A DNA stretch of 64,000 nucleotides from SHZI01 sp964417725 (GTDB lineage Bacteria; Pseudomonadota; Gammaproteobacteria; Steroidobacterales; GCA-2729495), in NCBI GenBank assembly GCA_964417725.1, contig CAYQIV010000006.1, positions 61,440 through 125,439 of the forward strand, given 5' to 3'. Position numbers and translations under genes: made by a program. The notes below the pieces were generated by a model, which saw only the letters and a list, made by a program, of their open reading frames with translations, did no database searches and was not told where the DNA came from. Below, piece by piece: positions 28,281 through 36,892 of the stretch; the stretch's first letter is position 1, and every line of letters begins with the position of its first letter.

Positions 28281-29780
28281 ATGGTGGCGCGGGTTTCGAT
28301 CGTGATGGGCAGGGTGTCGGCGGCGTATCGGCGCGGTGCAACGGGCTGGGTGGCGTGGGTCATGCTGTCCACGATGCTGCCGGCTGCCGGCCGGGCGCAG
28401 GTCGACCAGACCCCGTCCACCGGCCTGCCGGTGACGGTCGTCGAGGCCCTCGCCCGGCACAAGCTGCCGGCCGATGCGCTCAGCGTCTTCGTGCAGCGCG
28501 CCGGCGACGCCGCGCCGCTCGTCGCCCACCATGCCGATGTCGCGCGCAACCCCGCATCGCTGATCAAGCTGCTGACGACCTTCATCGCGCTCGACGTGCT
28601 CGGGCCGACGTGGCGCTGGCGCACCGAGGCGTTCATCGATGGCCCGCTCGATGGCGGTCGTCTGGCCGGCGACCTCATCTTGCGCGGTGGCGGTGACCCG
28701 TCCCTCGTCACCGAGCGCCTGTGGCTCTTCCAGCGCGCGCTGCGCAGCAAGGGCCTGCAGCACATCGACGGTGAGCTGGTCATCGACAACAGTTTCTTCG
28801 CCCGTGAGGAAACCGATCCCGGCGCATTCGATGGTCAGCCCTACCGCAGCTACAACACGCTGCCCGACGCCCTGCTGGTCAATTTCCAGACCGCGAACTT
28901 CCTTTTCCGTCCGGACCCGGTGCACGGTCGCGTCGAGATCCTCGCCGACCCGGCGCTTGCCGACATCGAGATCCGCAACCGGATGCGGGTTTTTCGCGGA
29001 GGCTGCGATGCCCGCAACAGCAGCATCAGCATGGTCGCCGGCAACGATGATCGGCGCCGACCGGTGCTGACCTTTTCAGGGGCCCTGGCCGCCCAGTGCA
29101 CCGAGTACCAGCTCAGTCGCGCCCTGCCGAACGCTCCGGCCTTCGCCCATGCGGTGTTCAAGGCGCTGTGGCAGGAGCAGGGTGGGACGCTGGCCGGCGG
29201 CTGGCGGGTGGGCACTGCCCCGTCAGGGCGTGCGCCGCTGGCGGCGATCGAATCACCGCCGCTGGCCGAAGTCATCCGCAGCGTCAACAAGTACAGCAAC
29301 AACGTCATGACGCGGCATATCTTCCTGACCCTCGGCGTGGCCGAAGGGGAAGGGCCGGCGACGCTGGACAAGAGCCGTCAGGTGGTGGGCCGTGCGCTGC
29401 GACGGCATGGCCTCGAGTTCCCGGAGCTGCGCGTCGTCAACGGTGCGGGGCTGTCGCGCGACACGCGCATCTCGGCACGCAGCCTCGGCCGCCTGCTGCT
29501 GGCGGTCGGTGAAAGCCCGTTGCGGGCCGAGTTCCAGGCCTCGATGTCGCTGGCGGGGCTCGATGGCACCACGCAGCGTCGTTTCCGCCGCGACCCGCTC
29601 GCCGGGCGCTCGCGCCTCAAGACCGGCAGCCTCGATGGCGTCAGTGCGATCGCCGGCTATGTCCTGTCCCGCAGTGGCGAGGAGTATGTCGTCGTGGTGA
29701 TCGCCAACGCGCCCCGCGCCACCTGGGGCGGCGGCCAGGAGGCGCAGAACGCCCTGCTGCGCTGGGTGTACGGGCGCTGA
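28281..29780 (+). CDS. dacB: D-alanyl-D-alanine carboxypeptidase/endopeptidase, PBP4 type
   Basis: The 499-residue S13-family penicillin-binding protein acts in the periplasm on peptidoglycan stem peptides and cross-bridges. An N-terminal signal segment is present (about 20-40, ending near AGRAQ). The active-site SxxK is Ser93-Leu-Ile-Lys96, SxN is in VNKYSNNVM and KTG is in SRLKTGSLDGVSAIAGY. The large insertion between SxxK and SxN (LRGGGDPSL..., domains II and III) is typical of PBP4 rather than PBP5. ATG 28281 is taken as the start, with ATG 28305 as an alternative. Confidence 0.94.
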   Translation: MVARVSIVMGRVSAAYRRGATGWVAWVMLSTMLPAAGRAQVDQTPSTGLPVTVVEALARHKLPADALSVFVQRAGDAAPLVAHHADVARNPASLIKLLTTFIALDVLGPTWRWRTEAFIDGPLDGGRLAGDLILRGGGDPSLVTERLWLFQRALRSKGLQHIDGELVIDNSFFAREETDPGAFDGQPYRSYNTLPDALLVNFQTANFLFRPDPVHGRVEILADPALADIEIRNRMRVFRGGCDARNSSISMVAGNDDRRRPVLTFSGALAAQCTEYQLSRALPNAPAFAHAVFKALWQEQGGTLAGGWRVGTAPSGRAPLAAIESPPLAEVIRSVNKYSNNVMTRHIFLTLGVAEGEGPATLDKSRQVVGRALRRHGLEFPELRVVNGAGLSRDTRISARSLGRLLLAVGESPLRAEFQASMSLAGLDGTTQRRFRRDPLAGRSRLKTGSLDGVSAIAGYVLSRSGEEYVVVVIANAPRATWGGGQEAQNALLRWVYGR

Positions 29781-29857
29781 ATGGCCGCCGAGTTCTCAAT
29801 GGCGCCCGGGCCGCGCTACAATCGGCCGCCCCCCAGCGCCGACCCGGAAAAAAGCCG

Positions 29858-30196
29858 ATGAAACTCATCACCGCCATCATCAAGCCGTTTCGCCTCGACG
29901 ATGTCCGCAATGCGCTGGCCGAGGTCGGCGTCAATGGCATGACCGTCACCGAGGTCAAGGGTTTCGGCCGGCAGCGCGGCCACACCGAGCTGTACCGGGG
30001 CGCCGAGTACGTCGTCGATTTCCTGCCCAAGTCGAAGATCGAGGTTGCCGTTGCCGACGACCTCGTCGAGCGGGCCATCGAGGCGATCAGCAGCGCGGCG
30101 CGCACCGGCAAGGTCGGCGACGGCAAGATCTTCGTCATGGACCTCGAGCAGTCGCTGCGTATCCGCACCGGCGAGACCGGCGACAACGCACTCTGA
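29858..30196 (+). CDS. glnK: PII nitrogen regulatory protein, GlnK-like
   Basis: The 112-residue protein is a PII signal transducer that senses 2-oxoglutarate, ATP/ADP and glutamine state. The uridylylated tyrosine is Tyr51 in ELYRGAEYVVDF. KGFGRQRGHTELY is the T-loop region and TGKVGDGKIFV the B-loop/C-terminal signature. The opening MKLITAIIKPF resembles GlnK more than GlnB, although no amtB gene is adjacent, so GlnB cannot be excluded. A TACAAT -10-like hexamer lies 36 bases before the start (29817-29822) without a convincing -35. Confidence 0.93.
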   Translation: MKLITAIIKPFRLDDVRNALAEVGVNGMTVTEVKGFGRQRGHTELYRGAEYVVDFLPKSKIEVAVADDLVERAIEAISSAARTGKVGDGKIFVMDLEQSLRIRTGETGDNAL

Positions 30197-30325
30197 CCGC
30201 CGGCCGGATCGCAGCGGCCGTCAGCACGCCCGGACCGGCGAGCCAGCCGGCAGCGGCGCCGGCGTGGCGCAAGCAGCGCTGGCCCTCGTTCCCACGTGGG
30301 TCACTGCCGGACGGCAGTTCCTGCA

Positions 30326-30991
30326 TCAGCAGGGCGAACCTCGAGCAGGCCGGCCGGCCACTGTCGCCATGGCTGCTTTACCGTGCCGTCCGGATCCGCC
30401 GCCCGGGTGCCAGCGCCGGATGCCGAGCAGGATGATGAACACGACACCATAGAGCAGCGGCTCGCGGACATCCTGCTTGACCAGCCAGGCAAAGTGCCAG
30501 CAGCCCAGCAACGTGGCCGGGTAGATCAGCCGGTGGAGCGCCGCCCAGCGCTGGCCCAGGCGCCGTTGCCAGCCGGTCGTCGAGGTGACGGCGAGCGGCG
30601 TCAGCAACAGCAGGGCGATGACGCCGAGGGTGATGTAGGGCCGGCGGAGGATGTCCTCGGCGATCACCGCCAGGTCGGGCGTGCGGTCGAAGAAGAAATA
30701 AGTGACGAAGTGCAGGCTGACATAGGTCCACGCCCACAGTCCGAGCAGGCGGCGGAAACGCAGCGGCCATGTCCGGCCGGTCAGCAGCCGCAGCGGGGTC
30801 ATGGCCAGCGTGGCCAGCAGCAGGCGCAGCCCCCAGGTGCCGAGGCTGTCGCGGATCACGAGTCCCGGGTTGGCACCGAGCCGCAGGTCGCCGAGTTCGA
30901 ACAGGCGTGCCAGCAGCAGCGCCAGCGGCAGCAGGCACAGCAGGTGGACCGCGGCCTTCGCCCAGCGCCAGCCGGCCGGTCGTGCGGCCAT
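30326..30991 (-). CDS. msrQ: MsrQ, heme-binding membrane subunit of the periplasmic methionine sulfoxide reductase
   Basis: The 221-residue integral membrane protein has about six hydrophobic segments and belongs to the YedZ/MsrQ ferric-reductase-like group. It shuttles quinone electrons to MsrP. Histidines typical of heme ligation are in SLHFVTYFFFD, ALHRLIYPA and GCWHFAWLV. It starts three bases after the msrP stop, confirming the msrPQ operon. The C-terminal 30 residues are low complexity and poorly conserved in appearance. Confidence 0.92.
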   Translation of the reverse strand: MAARPAGWRWAKAAVHLLCLLPLALLLARLFELGDLRLGANPGLVIRDSLGTWGLRLLLATLAMTPLRLLTGRTWPLRFRRLLGLWAWTYVSLHFVTYFFFDRTPDLAVIAEDILRRPYITLGVIALLLLTPLAVTSTTGWQRRLGQRWAALHRLIYPATLLGCWHFAWLVKQDVREPLLYGVVFIILLGIRRWHPGGGSGRHGKAAMATVAGRPARGSPC

Positions 30992-30994
30992 GCC

Positions 30995-31957
30995 TCAGAA
31001 ATTCCGGCGCAGGTCGAGCCCCGTGTACAGCGCGGCCACCTGCTCGCCATAACCGTTGAACATCAGCGTCGGCTGGCGCGCGGCGAACAGGCTGGAGAAA
31101 CCGCTGCCGACGCGCCGCTCGGTGGCCTGGCTCCAGCGCGGGTGGTCGACCTCGGGGTTGACGTTGGCATAGAAGCCGTATTCGCGCGGCGCGGCCCGCG
31201 CCCAGCTGGTCAGCGGCCTGGTCTCGCTGAAGCGGATGCGCTGGATCGACTTGATGCTCTTGAAGCCGTATTTCCACGGCACCATGAGCCGCAGCGGCGC
31301 GCCATTCTGGTTGGGCAGCTCGACGCCGTAGACGCCGACGACAAGCAGGCTCAGCGGATGCATGGCCTCGGCCATCGTCAGGCCCTCGACATACGGCCAG
31401 TCGAGCACCGGATACCGTTGTCCCGGCATTTCCTCCGGCCGCAGCACCGTCTCGAAGACGACATACCTGGCCCGCGAGGTCGGTTTGAAACGTTGCAGCA
31501 GCGGGCCGAGGGGGATGCCGACCCACGGGATGACCATCGACCAGGCCTCAACGCAGCGCAGCCGGTAGATGCGTTCCTCGAGGGCGTGCGGCCGGACAAG
31601 GTCGTCGTAATCGAAATCGCCGGTGACCTCGGCTTCACCGTCGATGGTCACCTTCCACGGCCGCGGGCGAAAACGGCCCGAACGGCGCGACGGATCGGCC
31701 TTGTCGGTGCCGAACTCGTAGAAATTGTTGTAGGTGGTGATTTCCTCGAAGGTGTTGGCAGCCTCCGTGCTGCTGCCCGGCCAGGGCTGCACGTCCGGCA
31801 GTCGCCGGTGCTGCGGCGGGATCTCGTCCGCGGCGGCGGGCAGGGCCAGGCCGATGCCGCCGAGCCCGGCGAGCTTGAGCAGCTGCCGGCGCTGGCGGTA
31901 GACGTGTTCGGGCGTGATGTCCGACGGCCTGATGCCGGGTGTCCTGGCGTTGCGCAT
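30995..31957 (-). CDS. msrP: MsrP, molybdopterin catalytic subunit of periplasmic methionine sulfoxide reductase
   Basis: MsrP repairs oxidised methionine in envelope proteins. The 320-residue product has a twin-arginine signal RRQLLKL (residues 23-29), so it is exported folded with its molybdenum cofactor. The molybdenum-ligating Cys135 lies in RLRCVEAWSMVIPWVG, and GVELPNQNGAPLRLMVPWKYGFKS matches the family. ATG 31957 places the Tat motif about 20 residues from the start. The preceding in-frame codons back to 32038 overlap the neighbouring gene's end and are not needed. Confidence 0.94.
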   Translation of the reverse strand: MRNARTPGIRPSDITPEHVYRQRRQLLKLAGLGGIGLALPAAADEIPPQHRRLPDVQPWPGSSTEAANTFEEITTYNNFYEFGTDKADPSRRSGRFRPRPWKVTIDGEAEVTGDFDYDDLVRPHALEERIYRLRCVEAWSMVIPWVGIPLGPLLQRFKPTSRARYVVFETVLRPEEMPGQRYPVLDWPYVEGLTMAEAMHPLSLLVVGVYGVELPNQNGAPLRLMVPWKYGFKSIKSIQRIRFSETRPLTSWARAAPREYGFYANVNPEVDHPRWSQATERRVGSGFSSLFAARQPTLMFNGYGEQVAALYTGLDLRRNF

Positions 31958-32034
31958 CGCGGGGCTCCTCTGGCGTGGCCTTCGGGGCTTCGCCGTCGAC
32001 AGGGTAGCGGATTCCCCGCCGGCCACCGAGGCGG

Positions 32035-32820
32035 TCAATCGCCGGCGCGCGCCCCCTGGCGCCGCAGGCCGTTGAGCACCGGTTCAGGGTCGAACCAGTG
32101 CACGGTGAAGCCGCCGCTGGCGAGGAGGCGTGCGGCCTGCGGGTCGTCGACGTGGTGCGCCAGCCAGGCCTGCAGCGAGCCGGCCTCGCGGGCGAAGTCA
32201 TCCTCGTGGTCGCGGAACACCGCCGCCAGCCAGGCGATGCGTCGCGACACGTCGAAGCGGTTGCGCGTCGGGTCGTTGGCGAAGCGCCGCGCCGCCGCGT
32301 CGAGGTCCGCGTCGAGGGTGGCTGCACGGAAGGCGCGATTCGCCAGCGGCGGGCAGGACAGCGACGGGCAGGCGAGGGCGAGGTGGACCCGCGGGTCGCC
32401 GAACGGCGCGAGCCGTTCCTGCGCCAGGGCATCGAGCGACAGGGTCTCGCCGCCGACGCGGTGTCGGCGCTGCCTGTGGAAGGCCCGACGCCCGCGCTCG
32501 CCGGCCGGTGACAGGCCATCGAGGATGCTGTCGACGGTCAGCGCGTTGTAGGCATTGATGTAAAAGGCCAGCCGTGCGGCGGAATCGTCGGCCGGCCCCG
32601 GTGGGGTCGTGTCGAGCGCCTCGATGAAGCGGGCGAAGGCCGGGTCGGCGGCGATGCCGTCGTAGTCGACGAAACCGCGGTCGACGTTGCGCAGCAGGAC
32701 GTCGTCGAGGGGGCGGTAGTCGGGCCGCGCCCCGTCCTCGCGTGCGTGCCCCGGGGGCGACCACGCCAATCCCGCAAGCGGCACCAGGGCGATCCAGACA
32801 AGGACGGTACGGCGCATCAT
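32035..32820 (-). CDS. Secreted DUF547 protein
   Basis: The 261-residue product has an N-terminal signal peptide (residues 1 to about 26). The DUF547 signature is clear: LAFYINAYNALTVDSIL followed by HLALACPSLSCPPL. The GDPRVHLALACPS block is the most conserved part of the family. The fold has been compared with cysteine-peptidase-like folds, but the function is unknown. It lies upstream of msrP on the same strand with a 77-base gap and might be in the same transcript. Confidence 0.85.
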   Translation of the reverse strand: MMRRTVLVWIALVPLAGLAWSPPGHAREDGARPDYRPLDDVLLRNVDRGFVDYDGIAADPAFARFIEALDTTPPGPADDSAARLAFYINAYNALTVDSILDGLSPAGERGRRAFHRQRRHRVGGETLSLDALAQERLAPFGDPRVHLALACPSLSCPPLANRAFRAATLDADLDAAARRFANDPTRNRFDVSRRIAWLAAVFRDHEDDFAREAGSLQAWLAHHVDDPQAARLLASGGFTVHWFDPEPVLNGLRRQGARAGD

Positions 32821-33003
32821 CGGGCAGGCTCCCTGGCGGATCGCTGTGGGGGGTCGGGGCGAGCCATTCTAAGCGCAGTGGCGGGTCGCGGTCGTGTGGT
32901 CTCGTGGCCGCTGCATCGTCGGCGCCACCTTTGACAACGCGCCCGCGGCCGGCATGATGGGGGCCCTCCCCGCAGCACCCCTCCGCCCACACAGGCTGGC
33001 CCG

Positions 33004-34026
33004 ATGTCCCGGTGGCGTTCCCTTCTCCTGTCCCTGGTTGCGGTGTCATGCCTGCCGGGCTGCGCACCGCCCGAGGATGCGCTGGTGGTGACGGCGGCCG
33101 GCACGACATCGCCCGGTACGCCCGGCGAGGCGATCTGGCTCGGCTTCACGCGCCAGGTCGAGGCGGCCTCGGGCGGAAAGATGCGCGTGCGGCCGCTGAT
33201 CCATGGCCAGCTCGGCTCCGAGGAGCAGCTGCTGTCGGGTCTGCGGCGGGGCCGCATCCAGTATGCCAACCTGTCGGCGCAGGTCGTCTCGACCCTCATC
33301 CCGGAGATGGCCCTGCTCTACGCGCCGTACCTGTTCCCGGATGAGGCGACGGCCGAGTATGTCTACGACCGCTACCTCACCGACATCTACCGTGAACTGC
33401 TCGCCGCGCGCGATTTGCACCTCGTCACGTGGTACGAGATCGGTTTCCACCACGTCTATGCGACGCGGCCGCTGCTGCGCCCGGCGGATGCCGCCGGGCG
33501 GCGCTTCCGCGTGTCGTCGGCGCTGAACGCCCGGCTGTTCGCCGCGGCGCTCGGTGCCGATGTCATCCCGCTGGGCTTCGGCGAGGTCGTGCCGGCGTTG
33601 CAGACGGGGCTCGTCGAGGCGGGCGAGAATGCCGTGAGCCTCTACGCGCGCACCGGCATCGCCGGCGAGGCGCCGCACCTGACGCTCACCGGCCACGCGC
33701 TCGGCATGTCGGTCATCGTCACGCGCCGCCAGTGGTGGCGCTCGCTGGACGAGGCGCAGCGGCGGCTCCTCACCGAAGCCTTCCCCGACATCGCGGTCAC
33801 GCGCCGCCTGGTGCGCGCCCAGGAGCGCGCCGACCTGGCGCAGGCCGCCGCCATCGGCATCGTCACCCACCCTCTCGACGACACCCTGCGCCGCGAGTGG
33901 CAGCAGGCCACGGCGCCCGTCACGCCGCGCCTGGTCGCCGCCCTCGGCGGACGGTCGGCGGAAATCCTCGCCGTCATCGAAATGGCCAGTGCCGAATACG
34001 CCGCGCGCCGGCCGTCGCCGCCGTGA
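33004..34026 (+). CDS. TRAP-type DctP-like solute-binding lipoprotein, orphan
   Basis: The 340-residue product has a lipobox LPGC (Cys19) and the DctP fold: GKMRVRPLIHGQLGSEEQLLSGLRRGRIQYANLSA at the N-terminal lobe, YEIGFHHVYATRPLLRPADAAGRRFRVS, and the EAGENA segment near the ligand pocket. DctP proteins deliver organic acids to a DctQ-DctM permease, but no such permease gene is in the window. Being a lipoprotein without a transporter, it might serve a distant TRAP system or a sensor. Substrate unknown. Confidence 0.82.
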   Translation: MSRWRSLLLSLVAVSCLPGCAPPEDALVVTAAGTTSPGTPGEAIWLGFTRQVEAASGGKMRVRPLIHGQLGSEEQLLSGLRRGRIQYANLSAQVVSTLIPEMALLYAPYLFPDEATAEYVYDRYLTDIYRELLAARDLHLVTWYEIGFHHVYATRPLLRPADAAGRRFRVSSALNARLFAAALGADVIPLGFGEVVPALQTGLVEAGENAVSLYARTGIAGEAPHLTLTGHALGMSVIVTRRQWWRSLDEAQRRLLTEAFPDIAVTRRLVRAQERADLAQAAAIGIVTHPLDDTLRREWQQATAPVTPRLVAALGGRSAEILAVIEMASAEYAARRPSPP

Positions 34027-34077
34027 GGGCGGGACAGTATCATCGGGACTCCCACGCCCCGAGGAGTGCTCCTGCCC

Positions 34078-34905
34078 ATGGCCATTCGCATCGTCTTCCT
34101 GCTGTTTGCCGTCGTCATGTGGGCGACGTTCGGCATGGCTGTCGCCGCCGGCACCTGGACCGGCACGCAATGGCTGATGCTCGGCCTCGCGCATGCCGCC
34201 TGCGCGGTGGTGTTCATGCATTTCGCGTGGCTGTTCACCTACGGTTATGCACTCAGCATGCTGCTCGTGCACGGGGCGGTGCTGCTGGCAGCCCCGTCGC
34301 TGGCGACGCTGCTCGTCGCCGGCCTCGGCATGCTGTATGGCCTGCGCCTGCTGGCCTTCGTCCACAGCCGCTACCGGGACGCCAGCTATGTCGCGATCCG
34401 TCGCCGCGGCGAGAATGCCGGGGCCGGCATGCCGCTGCCGGCCATCGTGATGATGTGGGTGGCAGTGAGTTTTCTCATGACCTTCGAAGGCATGGTGGCC
34501 TGGCGGGTCGGCGAGGCCGGCGCACTGACCGGCTGGGTCATCGCCGGGGCGCTGGTCATGGGGGCCGGCCTGCTGCTCGAAACCGTGGCCGACCAGCAGA
34601 AGCAGGTCGCCAAGCGCCGCGACCCCGCGGCGTTCGTCGATGAGGGCCTGTACCGGCGCATGCGGCACCCCAACTACCTCGGCGAGATCGTTTTCCAGCT
34701 CGGCCTGATGCTGACCCTGCCGGGTCTCGTCGGCGGCTGGCAGGATGCCGCCATGGTGCTCGTCGCCCCGCTGTACATCGTCGTGCTGATGGTCCATGCC
34801 GCCGTCGATGCCGACCGCCAGCAGGCGACGCGCCTGGCCGGGGAGGCGTCCTATGCGGCCTGGCGCGCACGCACCGGCTGTCTGTGGCCGAAGGGCGGCG
34901 CCTGA
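34078..34905 (+). CDS. Polytopic membrane protein, DUF1295 / isoprenylcysteine methyltransferase-like
   Basis: The 275-residue protein has about seven membrane segments. Near the C-terminus ADQQKQVAKRR...FVDEGLYRRMRHPNYLGEI matches the cofactor-binding region of DUF1295 and steroid 5-alpha-reductase/ICMT-like proteins. ATG 34078 is chosen because GAGGAG at 34061-34066 is a good ribosome site about 11 bases upstream, although GTG 34066 inside that site is also open. Enzymatic activity is inferred only from the motif. The stop overlaps the msrA start. Confidence 0.8.
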   Translation: MAIRIVFLLFAVVMWATFGMAVAAGTWTGTQWLMLGLAHAACAVVFMHFAWLFTYGYALSMLLVHGAVLLAAPSLATLLVAGLGMLYGLRLLAFVHSRYRDASYVAIRRRGENAGAGMPLPAIVMMWVAVSFLMTFEGMVAWRVGEAGALTGWVIAGALVMGAGLLLETVADQQKQVAKRRDPAAFVDEGLYRRMRHPNYLGEIVFQLGLMLTLPGLVGGWQDAAMVLVAPLYIVVLMVHAAVDADRQQATRLAGEASYAAWRARTGCLWPKGGA

Positions 34906-35471
34906 TGGCAGCCGCGCTGTGCCACGCCGTCAGCGGCATGCCGTTGCGCGGCCCCTTTCCGCCGGGCCACGGGCGCGCGGTCTTTGCGCTGGGCTGCTTC
35001 TGGGGTGCGGAAAAGCGCTTCTGGCAACTGCCCGGCGTCTGGACCACTGCCGTCGGTTATACCGGCGGCCATGTCGACGACCCGACCTACGAAGCGGTCT
35101 GCACCGGTCGCACCGGCCATGCCGAGGCCGTGCTCGTCATTCATGACCCTGCCCGCATCACCTACGAGGCCTTGCTCGAGGTGTTCTGGGAAGCGCACGA
35201 CCCGACCCAGGGCATGCGCCAGGGCAATGATGTCGGCACCCAGTACCGCTCGGAGATCTACTGCTTCGACGACGGCCAGCGCACCCTGGCGCTGGCCTCG
35301 CGCAGCCATTACCAGGCCCGGCTTGCGGCGGCGGGGCTCGGCCCCATCACCACCGGGATCCAGCCTGCCGGCACGTTCTGGTTCGCCGAGGACGAGCACC
35401 AGCAGTACCTGGCGAAGAACCCGCGCGGCTATTGCGGGCTGGGCGGCTGCGGGGTGTCCTACCGGGCCTGA
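34905..35471 (+). CDS. msrA: Peptide methionine-(S)-S-oxide reductase
   Basis: MsrA reduces methionine-S-sulfoxide in cytosolic proteins. The 188-residue protein has the catalytic GCFWGAEKRFW motif, VGYTGGHVDDPTYEAVCTG and GNDVGTQYRS, with resolving cysteines in the C-terminal YCGLGGCG. The ATG at 34905 shares a base with the preceding stop (TGATG), so translation is coupled to the membrane protein gene. Together with msrPQ three kilobases away, cytosolic and periplasmic methionine repair sit in one neighbourhood. Confidence 0.96.
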   Translation: MAAALCHAVSGMPLRGPFPPGHGRAVFALGCFWGAEKRFWQLPGVWTTAVGYTGGHVDDPTYEAVCTGRTGHAEAVLVIHDPARITYEALLEVFWEAHDPTQGMRQGNDVGTQYRSEIYCFDDGQRTLALASRSHYQARLAAAGLGPITTGIQPAGTFWFAEDEHQQYLAKNPRGYCGLGGCGVSYRA

Positions 35472-35563
35472 TGCACGAACTGTGACGGCGGCCGCGACCG
35501 TGCCGGTGGTGCCCCATTTACCATGCCCGAACGGCAGGCCACCGGCCCGGCTGGGACCATTCC

Positions 35564-36892
35564 GTGCAGTTCAGGCGCATCAGGATCGAAACCGCGAATC
35601 TCGAGCAGGGCATGTACGTGGCCCAGCTCGACAGGCCATGGCTGGAGACCCCGTTCCTCCACCAGGGGTTCGAGGTCACCGATGCCCACCTCCTCGGCCA
35701 GCTGCGCCACTACTGCAATTACGTCTTCGTCGACGCCACGCGCAGCAGCGTGCCGAAGGAACGCATCCTCGCCGCGCGCAGCCAGGCACAGCACTACGCC
35801 GCCCGGCTGGAGCGCCGCATCAACGGTCGCGAACACGCTCCCCGCGAAAGCATGGCCAGCCGCCTGCTGGTGGCCGTGGCCCGCCTCGACCCGACCGGCA
35901 CCCTGGCCGACCGGCTGCCGGCCGCGACCCGCCGCAACACCGTGACGACGGCCAACGAAGCGCCGCGCGCCGTCGAGGCCTTCGACACCGCCACCGCGAC
36001 CATGAACCGCGTGCTGATCGACATGCGCGAGAGCCGGCCGCTCGATGTGCCGGCGATGAAGGCGGCCGTCGCCCCGCTCATCGACAGCATGCTGCGCAAC
36101 CAGGACGCGATGACGTGGCTGGCCTTCCTGCGCAAGCGCGACGAGCGCCTGCAGCGCAACTCCGTGTCGAACGCCGTGTGGGCGCTGGCCGTCGGCCGGC
36201 ACCTCGGCTTCGACCGCCAGAGCCTCGACAGCCTCGCGCTGGGCGGCCTGTTGCTCGACCTCGGCAAGTCGAAAATCCCCGGCAGCATCCTCGACAAGGC
36301 CTCGAGCCTCGACACCAACGAGTTCAGGATCGTCAAAAAACACGTGGCGCTGAGTCTCGACATGGTGCGCCGCACGCCCGGCATCAACGCCGACGTCATC
36401 GCCATGATCGAGGGCCATCATGAGCGCCATGACGGCACGGGCTACCCCCGGGGGCTCAAGGGAAATGAAATCCCGGTGTTCGGCCGCATCGCCGGCATCG
36501 TCGATTCCTTCGACGCCATGACGACGCCGCGCGCCTATGCGCCGGCCCGCTCGCCCTACGATGCCGTCCGCGAACTCAACGCGCTGGCCGGCATCAAGTT
36601 CCAGCGCACGCTCGTCGAGCAGTTCGTGCAGGCCATGGGCATGTTTCCGACGGGGTCACTGGTCGAGCTCAGCGGTGGCGAGATCGCCATCGTCATCGAG
36701 CAGAATGCCCAAAAGCGCCTGCGCCCCAGGGTGATGGTGCTGCGTGCGGCAGCCGGCGCCACCGTGGCGCCCGGCAAGGTCCTCGACCTGCACCGGCTGC
36801 CTGGCCATGGCGAGCCCGGCAAGGCCGTGTGGATCGTGCGCGGCCTCGGGTCCGGTGCGCACGGCATCGATCCGCGCAACTACTTTCCCTGA
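35564..36892 (+). CDS. DUF3391 HD-GYP protein with degenerate metal ligands
   Basis: The 442-residue product starts at GTG 35564. An N-terminal DUF3391 domain (about 1-130; LEQGMYVAQLDRPWLETPFLHQGF) precedes an HD-GYP domain (about 195-360), which in active members hydrolyses cyclic di-GMP. The GYP part is intact (GHHERHDGTGYPRGL, 284-298; DSFDAMTTPRAY), as is His260. The first metal histidine is Asn199, and the HD pair reads Leu231-Asp232 in GLLLDLGK. Metal binding and hydrolysis are therefore uncertain. The same HD-to-LD change occurs in the paralogue at 53272-54474. The last 13 bases overlap the convergent kinase gene. Confidence 0.86.
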   Translation: MQFRRIRIETANLEQGMYVAQLDRPWLETPFLHQGFEVTDAHLLGQLRHYCNYVFVDATRSSVPKERILAARSQAQHYAARLERRINGREHAPRESMASRLLVAVARLDPTGTLADRLPAATRRNTVTTANEAPRAVEAFDTATATMNRVLIDMRESRPLDVPAMKAAVAPLIDSMLRNQDAMTWLAFLRKRDERLQRNSVSNAVWALAVGRHLGFDRQSLDSLALGGLLLDLGKSKIPGSILDKASSLDTNEFRIVKKHVALSLDMVRRTPGINADVIAMIEGHHERHDGTGYPRGLKGNEIPVFGRIAGIVDSFDAMTTPRAYAPARSPYDAVRELNALAGIKFQRTLVEQFVQAMGMFPTGSLVELSGGEIAIVIEQNAQKRLRPRVMVLRAAAGATVAPGKVLDLHRLPGHGEPGKAVWIVRGLGSGAHGIDPRNYFP

